Positions 18,961-27,765 of a DNA stretch of 64,000 nucleotides are shown piece after piece (position 1 is the stretch's first letter; every line of letters begins with the position of its first letter). The stretch comes from DATJGF01 sp035495315 (GTDB taxonomy: Bacteria > Verrucomicrobiota > Verrucomicrobiia > Limisphaerales > UBA8199). The DNA is taken from assembly GCA_035495315.1 (NCBI GenBank), contig DATJGF010000119.1, forward strand, positions 62,001-126,000. The letters run 5' to 3'. The notes beneath the pieces were generated by a model. That model was not told the DNA's origin. It did no database searches and saw only the letters and a list, made by a program, of their open reading frames with translations. The position numbers and the translations under genes are program-made.

Positions 18961-19776
18961 ATGAAAAGTGCGCATTTACGCATTGACAGAAGCGAACTGG
19001 TCACCATGGTGGCGATCTTTGTGCTCATTGTGCTTTTTTGCGCTTACCCCTTTAAAGGGGTTTCGCAGACAGGCACAGTCGACTACACGGAGCCGAGACT
19101 GTTAATCGGTAACATCTTTGCGATTGGGCAGGCTCCGAAGAAACTGCTTTTCAAATCTGAAAGGCGAGGAACCCAAACTAATAACATGGTTCAGGCCACG
19201 TGCGACTACACCTACCCGAATGGCTCATTGGCGGCCCGGGACCGGATCATTTACCAGGGTGGCCGACTGGCATTGTTCGAAGAGGAGTTGCTCCAGACTG
19301 GAGAAAAGGGCAGCGCGGTAATTCGATCTGACCCGAAGCACGCAGGCAGACACAAAATCTATTTTGAATATATAGTCGGGATGGGCGGACAGTCGCGTAA
19401 AAGCAGCGCCACTGAAGACCTGGAAAATGATACGTTGATCGATGATATGATCCCCAGCTTTATCGTGTCCCACTGGACGATGTTGGAAAACGGCGCCGCG
19501 GCCCGGTTTCGATATATTGTCCTCTCGCGCAAGGAAACTGTCGGTTTCAAACTGATTAAGGAGGCTGACACCCTCTGGCAGGGAAAGTCTGTTGTGCGCA
19601 TCAGAATGGAGCCAACCAGCATCATTATCGCTAGGCTGGTTGACCCGCTGCTTTTTATCGTCGAAAAGCAATCACCGCACCGTATTCTAGAATATACCGG
19701 CCGTACGACGCCGCTCATTAAGGTTGGAAATAAATGGAAAGACCTGGATGCCGTTACTGTTTTCGATTGGGATTAG
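18961..19776 (+). CDS. Uncharacterised membrane-anchored or secreted protein
   Basis: I do not recognise this 271-residue protein. A single hydrophobic segment (residues about 15-32, VTMVAIFVLIVLFCAY) follows a charged N-terminus, so it is either an uncleaved anchor or a signal peptide. The remainder is soluble and beta-rich in appearance. Its central segment contains DDMIPSFIVSHW, FRYIVLSRKETVGF and RIRMEPTSIIIARL, consistent with a periplasmic beta-sandwich or barrel-like fold. It precedes the hydrolase gene by about 190 bases. No enzymatic residues stand out, so no function is assigned. Confidence 0.7.
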   Translation: MKSAHLRIDRSELVTMVAIFVLIVLFCAYPFKGVSQTGTVDYTEPRLLIGNIFAIGQAPKKLLFKSERRGTQTNNMVQATCDYTYPNGSLAARDRIIYQGGRLALFEEELLQTGEKGSAVIRSDPKHAGRHKIYFEYIVGMGGQSRKSSATEDLENDTLIDDMIPSFIVSHWTMLENGAAARFRYIVLSRKETVGFKLIKEADTLWQGKSVVRIRMEPTSIIIARLVDPLLFIVEKQSPHRILEYTGRTTPLIKVGNKWKDLDAVTVFDWD

Positions 19777-19968
19777 ATCCGGAACAATCCATCGATTGAG
19801 CTAATTAAGCACGGGAGCAAGATGGCTACGGAGGAGTTGAGTTTAGGACATTGTTGTAAAAATTTTGGACACAAAAGGTTCTAGTCGCAGTCTGCTTACA
19901 AGCGATCTTAGCTTGCCTTTGACCAGGCTAAAGATTGGCACTCAGGAAGCTTCCTCCTAACCTACTCA

Positions 19969-20889
19969 ATGGCAATGCGCAAACAATCAGTACGCTTTCA
20001 TTCCCTGGGCGATGAGATTGTCGGTCTGCTTATGACCCCCGAGTCGGATAGGCCGGCTCCCGTCCTGATCGTTTGCCCTGGTGCAGGGGAACCTAAGGAA
20101 AACTATTTAGAAATGGGGGAGTATCTGGTGGGACGAGGCATTGCGACGCTGGCCCTGGACATGCATGGTCATGGCGAAAGTGGTGGCGAGCGTTTCCACG
20201 TGAATATCAGCCAATGGGTAGCCGATATCAAAGCAGCGATAGAATTTATCACGGCGGACCCAAGAATCGATAATTGCCGAGTGGCAGCTTTGGGTTTGTC
20301 GTCTGGCGGCACCGCGATTCTTGAAGCGGCTTTAGAAGAACCCAGGCTTAAAGCTTTGGTGGCGCTTGATGCGACGGTGCGAAACTCGATGCCCGCGGTG
20401 ATGAGTTGGCCCGTTAAGCTGTTGTTGGCGATTGGGCGGCTTAAGTTGCGCTGGACCGGTTCCACCTTGCGGGTTCCCTTGGCGAAGATCTCGATTGGGC
20501 CTAAAGTCGCCTCGGACCCGGAAATCAATCAACGAATCATGTCGGACAACCGAGCCCTTGCGGCGTTTATGGCCTTTCCGCTACCGGGAGCCGAACAAGC
20601 GTTTTTCGTCGACACAATTCAGCGAGTGGGTCGAATTAGTGCCGCGACGATGGTATTATGGGGGGAGGACGACAAGCTCGATCCGCCCGAAACCGGGCGT
20701 TTGCTATTTGCTGCTTTAACCTGCAAAAAGCAACTGCACATCATCGCGGGAAATGGGCACGTCGGACATCTGGATCGCAATCGCGCCCAAGTATTTGAAT
20801 TGACCGCAAGCTGGATATTGGAAAACGTGGGGCTCAGGCCTGAGTCTGTTGGGCAAACGCTTTTCAATCCGTGCGCACAACACCATTGA
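19969..20889 (+). CDS. Alpha/beta hydrolase
   Basis: The 306-residue protein shows the alpha/beta hydrolase pattern. It has an oxyanion-hole segment after IVCPGAGEP, LDMHGHGESGG, a nucleophile elbow GLSSGG, an acid region LWGEDDKLDPPE and a C-terminal His in GNGHVGHLD. It resembles dienelactone-hydrolase/serine aminopeptidase type esterases. No signal peptide is visible. The gene overlaps the next by 19 bases, so the two are probably co-expressed. Near the PhcB-like methyltransferase, turnover of a fatty-acid ester is an attractive but unproven role. An ATG two codons downstream (19975) is an alternative start. Confidence 0.82.
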   Translation: MAMRKQSVRFHSLGDEIVGLLMTPESDRPAPVLIVCPGAGEPKENYLEMGEYLVGRGIATLALDMHGHGESGGERFHVNISQWVADIKAAIEFITADPRIDNCRVAALGLSSGGTAILEAALEEPRLKALVALDATVRNSMPAVMSWPVKLLLAIGRLKLRWTGSTLRVPLAKISIGPKVASDPEINQRIMSDNRALAAFMAFPLPGAEQAFFVDTIQRVGRISAATMVLWGEDDKLDPPETGRLLFAALTCKKQLHIIAGNGHVGHLDRNRAQVFELTASWILENVGLRPESVGQTLFNPCAQHH

Positions 20890-22007
20890 GAGTCATCCAG
20901 GGTGAGGCGGCTAAAGCCCTTACCCGGCATGAAAAATGGCAACTGCTCTCCCCGTTTCTGAGGGAATACGGAAAAGCCTCGCTCGCCTATGCGACTTTGC
21001 AGGAGGGCATGGAATATTTTATCGATGAAACGGGTTACATTGCCTTCACCACGGTTCAGCACCCCGTGTTTTCGCCCAAGCCCCGCCGAATCACCCTCTC
21101 AGATCCGATCTGTGCCGTGGGCGATCTTCCGGGTCTGATCGACAAGTTCCTCGCCGATAATCCCCGCGCCTCGTTCGGCGTCATTACCGAGGAATGCGCC
21201 GATGTTTTGCACCGCATGCGTTTTAAAGTCAATTGCATTGGATACGAACCCGACCTGCCCATCCCCACTTACAATACCCAGGGGAACTGGAAAGAATTGG
21301 ACCTGATCAAACGGGCTCGCAATGAAGCAAAGCGCGAAGGGATACTCATTCGTGAGGAAGAAGGCAAGGAGCTCAAAAAAGAAGGTCTCGCCGCGGTTTC
21401 CGCCAAATGGATCAGTTCAAAGAAGATCAACGATCGCGAGATCTGGCTCTATGCCCGCCGGCCGATTTTCGACCACGAGGAAGAGGTTCGGAAATTTGTC
21501 GCTTACGACCGGAACGGTACGGTAATCGGTTTTGCTTTCTACGATCCAATGTATCGGCATGGGTCGGTTTTTGGCTATTCGGCCAATATCGTTCGCTGCG
21601 ACGAGCAACGCTACGGTCGGCTGGCTACTGCCATCCATATGGTGGCCATGGAAAAGTTTCGGACCGAGGGTAAAGAGGTCCTGAACCTGCTGTTAGCCCC
21701 GTTCGTGAAGCTGGACAATGGCAAGTTTAATGACGACTTTGGCGCGAGGTGGTTTTTTCAACTCAGTGCCCGATTCGGCAATAACATTTACAATTTCAAG
21801 GGCCTCTCGTTCCATAAATCAAAGTACCGCGGAATTGAGCGCTCGCTCTATTACGCCTCCAATAGTCTGATGCCGAGCAACGATATTTATCTTGCGTTTG
21901 TTTCGGCTGATATCACGCGCAGTTACTTCGCCACGATGGGACGGCTGATCCGTGGGATGATCAGCGCTGCTACCAATGGTTCCGAGTCAGGAAAGAACTC
22001 CGGCTAA
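20871..22007 (+). CDS. DUF2156 / phosphatidylglycerol lysyltransferase C-terminal-like protein
   Basis: This 378-residue protein matches the DUF2156 (LPG synthase C-terminal) type. It begins WQLLSPFLREYGKASLAYATLQ, has a FTTVQHPV strand, a DPICAVGD block, RARNEAKREG and LNLLLAPFVKL. These proteins have a tandem GNAT-like fold and the characterised members transfer aminoacyl groups to membrane lipids. The membrane flippase half of MprF is missing, so this is a soluble stand-alone form. The start is a GTG at 20871, inside the end of the hydrolase gene. It could act on a lipid or peptide substrate together with the hydrolase. Confidence 0.72.
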   Translation: MRTTPLRVIQGEAAKALTRHEKWQLLSPFLREYGKASLAYATLQEGMEYFIDETGYIAFTTVQHPVFSPKPRRITLSDPICAVGDLPGLIDKFLADNPRASFGVITEECADVLHRMRFKVNCIGYEPDLPIPTYNTQGNWKELDLIKRARNEAKREGILIREEEGKELKKEGLAAVSAKWISSKKINDREIWLYARRPIFDHEEEVRKFVAYDRNGTVIGFAFYDPMYRHGSVFGYSANIVRCDEQRYGRLATAIHMVAMEKFRTEGKEVLNLLLAPFVKLDNGKFNDDFGARWFFQLSARFGNNIYNFKGLSFHKSKYRGIERSLYYASNSLMPSNDIYLAFVSADITRSYFATMGRLIRGMISAATNGSESGKNSG

Positions 22008-22021
22008 AGACCACAACACCA

Positions 22022-23476
22022 ATGAAAAACCACCTTCGCCAGTCAAACCTCTGGAGAATATCTCTAGGGCTCCTATTGGGGGCGCAAGGTGTCGTAAGCG
22101 CGGCGGAAGAGGATACGAGCAAACCCGAAGACTCGGCATTTGTTCGATTTTGTAAACGGGATTATTTGCTGGGCGATTGGGGCGGCGTGCGCACTCGGCT
22201 CAAGGAGCAAGGCGTGGATTTTGAATTCGTCTACTTTGGTGCCGTTCCCTCAAACGTCGGCGGCGGGGTCAAAGAGGGCTCAGTCTATGAAGGCGCCTTA
22301 ATGATGCTCTTGGATCTCGATTCGTCGAAACTTCTCGGTTACGAAGGTGGGCAGCTCCACGCCGCCGGACTCTCCATTCACAACGGCCCGGAGTTTTCTG
22401 CCAATTACGTTGGCGACCTCAACAAAGTCAGCCTTCTGGATTTTCCCGATAACCTGAATCTTTGGGAACTCTGGTACGAACAGAAGTTTCTCAATGACAA
22501 AATCTCGTTCAAGTTTGGCCAACTGGTCGTTGACCGGGATTTTATCCTGCCTGAGTTCTACAACTCTTTGGCGGGGATCAGTTTTCTCAACCAGACTTTT
22601 TTCTTCCCCACACTTGCTTTCAATGTTTGGGATCAGCCGTATTTTCCCGTCGGCCACCACGCGTTGGCCTCAACGCCTTATGGCACACCGGGCGCACGTT
22701 TGCGCGTTGATCCTGTCCCTTTTGCCTATTTCCAGGTGGGCGCGTATAGCGGCACTGTTGACCGCACGCGAGGCGATATCGGTTTCCCTATAAGTGAAGA
22801 CTCCGGAGCCCTAATCTACATGGAAACCGGAGTGAAACTAAATCAAAGCAAGGAAGCTGACGGCCCGCCGGGTAACTTGAAACTGGGGGGTTATTATCAT
22901 ACCGATGATTTTTACGACATGTACGAGGGATCGTGGGTCGCACTTGATAACTATGCTATTGCTCATGGTCAACCTCCGCTCGGCGTCTATAGCACCGCTC
23001 GAACGCACTCCGGCAACTACGGCGTGTACTTTCTCGCCGATCAAACCCTCTGGCGGGAGGTAGGCAAAGAGGATCCTGCCCAGCAAGGGTTGGTGGGGTT
23101 CTTTCGCGTCGCGGGGGCGCCTGCTGACCGGAATTTGGCTTCGTTCGGCATTGATGGCGGATTGGTTTACAAAGGCCTAATACCGAGCCGCGATTGGGAT
23201 ACGCTCAGTTTGGGGTTATCCTACCTGGAAATCAGCGATGATCTCCGGCATGCTCAGCGCGATATCAACGGCCTGGTAACCAGCTTCGGATTCCCGGCCC
23301 CATTCGCCAAGCTCGCCGATTATGAAGCGGTAATTGAATTAAACTACAAAGCGCAATTAACTGCGTGGATGACGCTGCAAACCAGCGTGCAGCGTGTTTT
23401 CCACCCCGGCGGACGCGTCCTTCAGGATCTGCCGGATGCCTGGGCCGTTATCGTTCAGGCAGCATTTAGATTGTGA
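22022..23476 (+). CDS. OprB-type carbohydrate-selective outer-membrane porin
   Basis: The 484-residue precursor has a signal peptide ending around VVSAAEED. The mature N-terminus has the family signature LLGDWGGVRTRLKEQGV. Alternating aromatic-rich strands and a terminal AFRL consistent with a beta barrel follow. OprB-like porins sit in the outer membrane and pass sugars or other small polar solutes. It starts 14 bases after the DUF2156 gene. In this neighbourhood it may be the outer-membrane exit or entry for a signal or substrate, although a simple sugar porin is equally possible. Confidence 0.85.
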   Translation: MKNHLRQSNLWRISLGLLLGAQGVVSAAEEDTSKPEDSAFVRFCKRDYLLGDWGGVRTRLKEQGVDFEFVYFGAVPSNVGGGVKEGSVYEGALMMLLDLDSSKLLGYEGGQLHAAGLSIHNGPEFSANYVGDLNKVSLLDFPDNLNLWELWYEQKFLNDKISFKFGQLVVDRDFILPEFYNSLAGISFLNQTFFFPTLAFNVWDQPYFPVGHHALASTPYGTPGARLRVDPVPFAYFQVGAYSGTVDRTRGDIGFPISEDSGALIYMETGVKLNQSKEADGPPGNLKLGGYYHTDDFYDMYEGSWVALDNYAIAHGQPPLGVYSTARTHSGNYGVYFLADQTLWREVGKEDPAQQGLVGFFRVAGAPADRNLASFGIDGGLVYKGLIPSRDWDTLSLGLSYLEISDDLRHAQRDINGLVTSFGFPAPFAKLADYEAVIELNYKAQLTAWMTLQTSVQRVFHPGGRVLQDLPDAWAVIVQAAFRL

Positions 23477-23619
23477 GACCGGCCTCGTTGAGGCGAGACT
23501 TGGGCGCCGGCTAGTACAGCGCCTCACAATAGAATGAATGCAGAGATCGCTAAATCGGATACGACTCACCCAGGGCAGGAGTGGCTCGACCACGTTGACT
23601 TTACCTCGCCTCACCCTTC

Positions 23620-25083
23620 ATGACTTTGGCCCTCGCACCTCACGCTGCTATGCCCGCCGAAGAATCGAGCGACCGTTCATCTATCAAAGACAGTCTCGCC
23701 GTGTTTCAGACGAACCAGGGGATTGAGCTCCGCGGCAATCTCTTGCGCTTTACCCGGCACCTTGTCGTTATCGAGATTTATACGCCGAGCGTTATCCTGC
23801 AGACTTCAGAAGTGCTAAGTGAGTTCCGGATTATCTGCAATGACCGAATCCTTTATTCCGGGCGGGCGATCGTGCGCAGCCTGGTTAATGCCGGCTCCAT
23901 TGCCGTCTGCGAAGCCAGTCTTGAGGATGCCTGGATCGACATTGATTTCGGCATTTCCGCCAGCACTCCCGAACAATTGGGATCCCAGTTCGAACGCTTC
24001 CTCGGCGAATGGCAAAAGCTGTACCGAGTCCTCCCCGAGTACAAAGTCGCGATTGCCGACCTGCAAACTTTTCTGAGCGAAGTTCGCTTGTGGCTGGAAC
24101 AAGTTGAGTTGGGCATACGTTCCTCCCCTTCCGCCGATCGGGTCAAGCTTGAGCTAGAGGTCTCGCGGAAACTTGGACACTCAGTCGTGCCCGCCATTAA
24201 CAATTTGTTTGAAAGATTCGAGACCGTCGCCCAGCGCCTCGACGAAGAAAGCCAGCCGGCACACCGTGCCTTCGGTAAACGCCAGTTGCATCCGTTGCTC
24301 CTCTGTTCCCCTTTCGTGTACCGAACCTTTCAAAAGCCACTTGGTTTCGCCGGGGATTATGAGATCGTGAACATGATGTTCCGCGAACCTTATGAGGGGG
24401 CATCGCTCTTTGCGAAAGTCATCAATACGTATGCGCTACAGCTCCCTCCAATTGTTGCTCATCGCAACCGGATTAATTTCCTGGTCGAGACCCTCGGACA
24501 GGAAGTAATGCGTGTGGCCCGTCAAAACCGCGTCGCGAAGATTTACAATATGGGCTGCGGCCCGGCACAAGAAGTGCAAAGATTCCTCGCGAATAACCTC
24601 CTTTCGGGTAAGGCCCATTTCACGCTGGCTGATTTCAACGAAGAAACCCTCGCCCATACCAACGGTGTCTTATGCGAACTGAAGCGACGTCATCATCGCG
24701 ACACCCCGATCCAGCTTATAAAACGGTCCGTGCAGCAAACGGTTAAGGAAGGCGATCGAAATGTGCAGCGCCCTGCCGCCGAACTGTACGACCTTGTCTA
24801 CTGTGCCGGGTTATTCGATTATCTGTCCGACAAAGTCTGCGCTAAGCTCATCAATATTTTCTATGAAATGCTGGCCCCGGAAGGTCTTTTGGTGATCACC
24901 AATGTCGATGTCCACCCGAGTCGTGCGGAGATGGAACATTTCCTGGAATGGAATCTAGTCCATCGCAATACTGTACAACTAAGGGCATTGGCGCCTACGC
25001 GGGTTTCTCCCGAGCAGTTGAGCATTCTTCAGGACCCCACTGGCGTAAACCTTTTCATGTGCATTCGAAGGAACAGAGCGTGA
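23620..25083 (+). CDS. PhcB-like SAM methyltransferase with N-terminal PilZ-like domain
   Basis: This is a 487-residue protein. The first 110 residues are beta-rich and PilZ-like (SLAVFQTNQGIELRGNL, RIICNDRILYSGRA). A helical linker follows to about residue 300. The C-terminal methyltransferase has motif I YNMGCGPAQEVQRFL, motif II LADFNEETLAHT and VYCAGLFDYLSDK. The GCGPAxEVQRFL and DFNEETL words are what I associate with proteins annotated as 3-hydroxypalmitate methyl ester (PhcB-type) synthases. The stop lies in a GTGA overlap with a membrane hybrid kinase, matching the phcB-phcS order of Ralstonia. The product is an inference; other methyl acceptors are possible. Confidence 0.68.
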   Translation: MTLALAPHAAMPAEESSDRSSIKDSLAVFQTNQGIELRGNLLRFTRHLVVIEIYTPSVILQTSEVLSEFRIICNDRILYSGRAIVRSLVNAGSIAVCEASLEDAWIDIDFGISASTPEQLGSQFERFLGEWQKLYRVLPEYKVAIADLQTFLSEVRLWLEQVELGIRSSPSADRVKLELEVSRKLGHSVVPAINNLFERFETVAQRLDEESQPAHRAFGKRQLHPLLLCSPFVYRTFQKPLGFAGDYEIVNMMFREPYEGASLFAKVINTYALQLPPIVAHRNRINFLVETLGQEVMRVARQNRVAKIYNMGCGPAQEVQRFLANNLLSGKAHFTLADFNEETLAHTNGVLCELKRRHHRDTPIQLIKRSVQQTVKEGDRNVQRPAAELYDLVYCAGLFDYLSDKVCAKLINIFYEMLAPEGLLVITNVDVHPSRAEMEHFLEWNLVHRNTVQLRALAPTRVSPEQLSILQDPTGVNLFMCIRRNRA

Positions 25084-27740
25084 ACAATTCCGAGACTAAC
25101 GCCCATGTCCTGCACACCTATGCCGATTATGAGCGTCAGATCACCACCCAACATCTCCAGGTGGGTTGCATTCTGGTCATGGCCCTGATGCCAGCCGGTG
25201 TCGTTCTGGACTACTTCGTTTACCATGACAAAGTGGCCTATTTTTTTGCCTTGCGGCTCGCCTGTGTCGTACTGGAAGGCCTGGTCCTGGCCTTCATGCG
25301 CACTTCGCTTAACCATCGTTTCCACCGCGGTCTGGGCCTGGTCGTAGCCTTGTTGCCGGTCTTCTTTATTTGTTGGATGATTGCTGTCACTGAGGGCGTC
25401 ATCTCACCATATTATGCTGGACTGAACCTGATCCTGCTGGCTATTGCATTTGTGCTGCGCTGGAGCGTCGGGCTCAGCCTGCTTGCCTTCATCCTGATCC
25501 TGGCCATGTACCTCGCCGCCTGCCGCCTCCATACAATCCTCCTTGGGCCCAGCCAGGATGTCAGAATACTGCTGAACAATTTATATTTTCTTACGCTAAC
25601 CGGTATTATTGTGCTCACCGGTAGCCGCATCCACCGCGTCCTGCGAATCCGTGAATTTACGCTGCGATTCGAACTCGACCAGAGCAAACAAATGCTCGAG
25701 GAGAGCAACCAGAAGCTGAAGGAACTCGATCAGATCAAGAGTCGATTTTTCGCCAATATCAGCCATGAGTTGCGCACCCCGCTGACCTTGTTGATTGCCC
25801 CGTTGGAGAACCTGCTGCAGCGATTCAGGCTGGATAACGAAACCAAAGATCTGCTGGGCACGATGCATTCCAACGGCATGCGCCTGCTCAAGCTCATCAA
25901 CGACTTGCTCGACCTCGTGCGCTTGGAATCCGGCCGAATGGAAGTGAAGCGTGAACCGCTCGAAGTGGCAGAATTTGTAAAAGGGCTCGCCAGTGCGGCG
26001 CGGCAAGTCGCTGATGACAAACGGTTGCGGCTTGAGACTTCGGTCGATGCGGCACTTGGCTCGGTGCTTGCCGACCGGGATAAACTCGAAAAAATCGTTT
26101 TGAACCTTGTCTTCAATGCGCTGAAATTCACGCCCTCAGGCGGTCGTGTTGAGTTGCGGGCGGAAAAACGCGGGGACGAGTTCTTTTTGACCGTGACCGA
26201 CACGGGGATGGGTATTTCTGCCAAGAACCTGCCGCACATCTTTGATCGTTTCTGGCAGGCCGATGGCTCCTCCAAACGCAAGTACCAGGGCGTAGGCATC
26301 GGTTTGGCACTGGTCAAAGAACTGGTCGAGATCCAGGGTGGACAGGTCACGGTCGAAAGCCAGGAAGGGAAAGGCACGATCTTTTCGGTCCGGCTGCCGT
26401 ACCAAAAGGCCGAAGCTGCCACCAAATCACCTGCAACTTCGGAGACCGAAGCTGCGGGTTCCAGCAGTGCGTCTGGCGGCAGCGTCACCTCTGAGGAATG
26501 GCTGGCCAATCTCTATCGGCGCGCCGAACTCTTTCCAGCGCTCACGCCCGTGCAGGAGACGCTGCGGCCCATCGAGGTCTCACGCAATGGAAACCAACCT
26601 ACGCTTCTGGTCGCTGATGATGAACCGGATATGCTGCGCTTTTTGAAATCACAATTGAGCAGTCATTACCGCGTCCTGGAGGCGGTTGATGGACAGCAAG
26701 CTGTGGAGAAGGCCAGCCAGTTTTTGCCGGACATCATACTGCTGGACATGATGATGCCGGAAAAGGACGGCTTGCAAGCGTGCCGCGAAATCCGTGAACA
26801 CACGCCTACGCAGAGCATCCCAATTGTTTTGCTGACGGCTCGCGCTGATGAGGAAACCAAGCTGGCCGCCCTTTCAGCCGGCGCGAGCGATTTCCTTGCC
26901 AAACCGTTTTCGACGACCGAACTTCGTGTCCGGATTAAGAACCTGGTGGAGTCACATCAATACCAGCGAAAGGTCTCCAAGCAAAACCAGGTTCTGGAAT
27001 CGACCATCGAGCAACTCAAAGAGACCGAGACCCAATTGGTACAGTCTGAAAAATTAGCCTCCCTCGGACGCATGAGCGCCGGCATCATTCATGAGATCAA
27101 CAATCCTCTGAATTTCGCCACCACCGGACTGTTTACTCTTCGAAACAAAGGCAAGCACCTCGCCCCCGACCAGCAGGAAGAATACATGGAGATCCTCAAA
27201 GATGTCGAAGATGGCATTGTCCGTGTGAAGAACATAGTTTCGGACCTGAGGATGTTCACGCATCCGGAGACCGAAAGCCGTGATCAGGTCGAGATTGCGG
27301 ATGTCGTCAATGCCTCGTTGCGCTTTCTAAGCAACGAGTGGAAAGACAAGGTCCAGATCGAACAAAAACTTACCGAACATCAAACCATCTGGGCCAACAA
27401 AAATAAGCTGATCCATGTATTGGTGAATTTATTGCAGAACTCCTTGGATGCCCTGAAGAATAAGAACTTTGACGGCGAAAAACCGACAATCACGGTTGAA
27501 AGCCGCGTCGAACCCGGCAAGAGCATCCTAATCGTACGCGATAATGGCATCGGCATCAGCAATGAGCATCTCGACAAGATTTTCGATCCGTTTTACACCA
27601 CCAAAGATGTTGGGCAGGGCATGGGCCTGGGTTTGTCGATTTGTTACCGGATCGTGCAGGATTGCGAAGGCCGTATCGGGGTGCGTACAGAGCCCGGCAA
27701 ATTCTGCGAGTTTACACTGGAGTTTCCGGCCAAAGGGTGA
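25080..27740 (+). CDS. Six-helix hybrid sensor kinase with two kinase cores (PhcS-like position)
   Basis: This 886-residue protein has six hydrophobic helices at residues about 20-190. Kinase core 1 has an H-box NISHELRTPL (His near 228) and an ATPase ending GVGIGLALV. A full receiver follows at about 507-625 with LLDMMMPEKDG. Kinase core 2 has GIIHEINNPLN (His near 669) and GMGLGLSIC. The frame is open from 24948, but a GTG at 25080 overlaps the methyltransferase stop as GTGA and has AAGGA seven bases upstream, so it is taken as the start. A multi-helix membrane sensor is typical for hydrophobic signals. It probably senses the methyltransferase product. Confidence 0.88.
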   Translation: MNNSETNAHVLHTYADYERQITTQHLQVGCILVMALMPAGVVLDYFVYHDKVAYFFALRLACVVLEGLVLAFMRTSLNHRFHRGLGLVVALLPVFFICWMIAVTEGVISPYYAGLNLILLAIAFVLRWSVGLSLLAFILILAMYLAACRLHTILLGPSQDVRILLNNLYFLTLTGIIVLTGSRIHRVLRIREFTLRFELDQSKQMLEESNQKLKELDQIKSRFFANISHELRTPLTLLIAPLENLLQRFRLDNETKDLLGTMHSNGMRLLKLINDLLDLVRLESGRMEVKREPLEVAEFVKGLASAARQVADDKRLRLETSVDAALGSVLADRDKLEKIVLNLVFNALKFTPSGGRVELRAEKRGDEFFLTVTDTGMGISAKNLPHIFDRFWQADGSSKRKYQGVGIGLALVKELVEIQGGQVTVESQEGKGTIFSVRLPYQKAEAATKSPATSETEAAGSSSASGGSVTSEEWLANLYRRAELFPALTPVQETLRPIEVSRNGNQPTLLVADDEPDMLRFLKSQLSSHYRVLEAVDGQQAVEKASQFLPDIILLDMMMPEKDGLQACREIREHTPTQSIPIVLLTARADEETKLAALSAGASDFLAKPFSTTELRVRIKNLVESHQYQRKVSKQNQVLESTIEQLKETETQLVQSEKLASLGRMSAGIIHEINNPLNFATTGLFTLRNKGKHLAPDQQEEYMEILKDVEDGIVRVKNIVSDLRMFTHPETESRDQVEIADVVNASLRFLSNEWKDKVQIEQKLTEHQTIWANKNKLIHVLVNLLQNSLDALKNKNFDGEKPTITVESRVEPGKSILIVRDNGIGISNEHLDKIFDPFYTTKDVGQGMGLGLSICYRIVQDCEGRIGVRTEPGKFCEFTLEFPAKG

Positions 27741-27765
27741 GATGACATGAGGTTGAAGCCCGGTT

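Noticed and set aside
18798..18986. Frame of 62 codons before the protein at 18961.
   Set aside because: It overlaps the next gene start in another frame and has no motif.
19936..19952. TGGCAC-N6-A-AGC with GG-N10-GC spacing, like a sigma-54 promoter, before the hydrolase.
   Set aside because: The -12 element is AAGC rather than TTGC and the leader would be under 10 bases, so chance is more likely.
24948..25079. Longer N-terminus of the hybrid kinase (open frame from 24948).
   Set aside because: It would overlap the methyltransferase by 136 bases. The GTG at 25080 has an AAGGA site and a GTGA overlap, and begins just before the first helix.
25730..26509. Open frame of 259 codons on the - strand.
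   Set aside because: It is antisense to the first kinase core; the Ser-rich product is a typical shadow.
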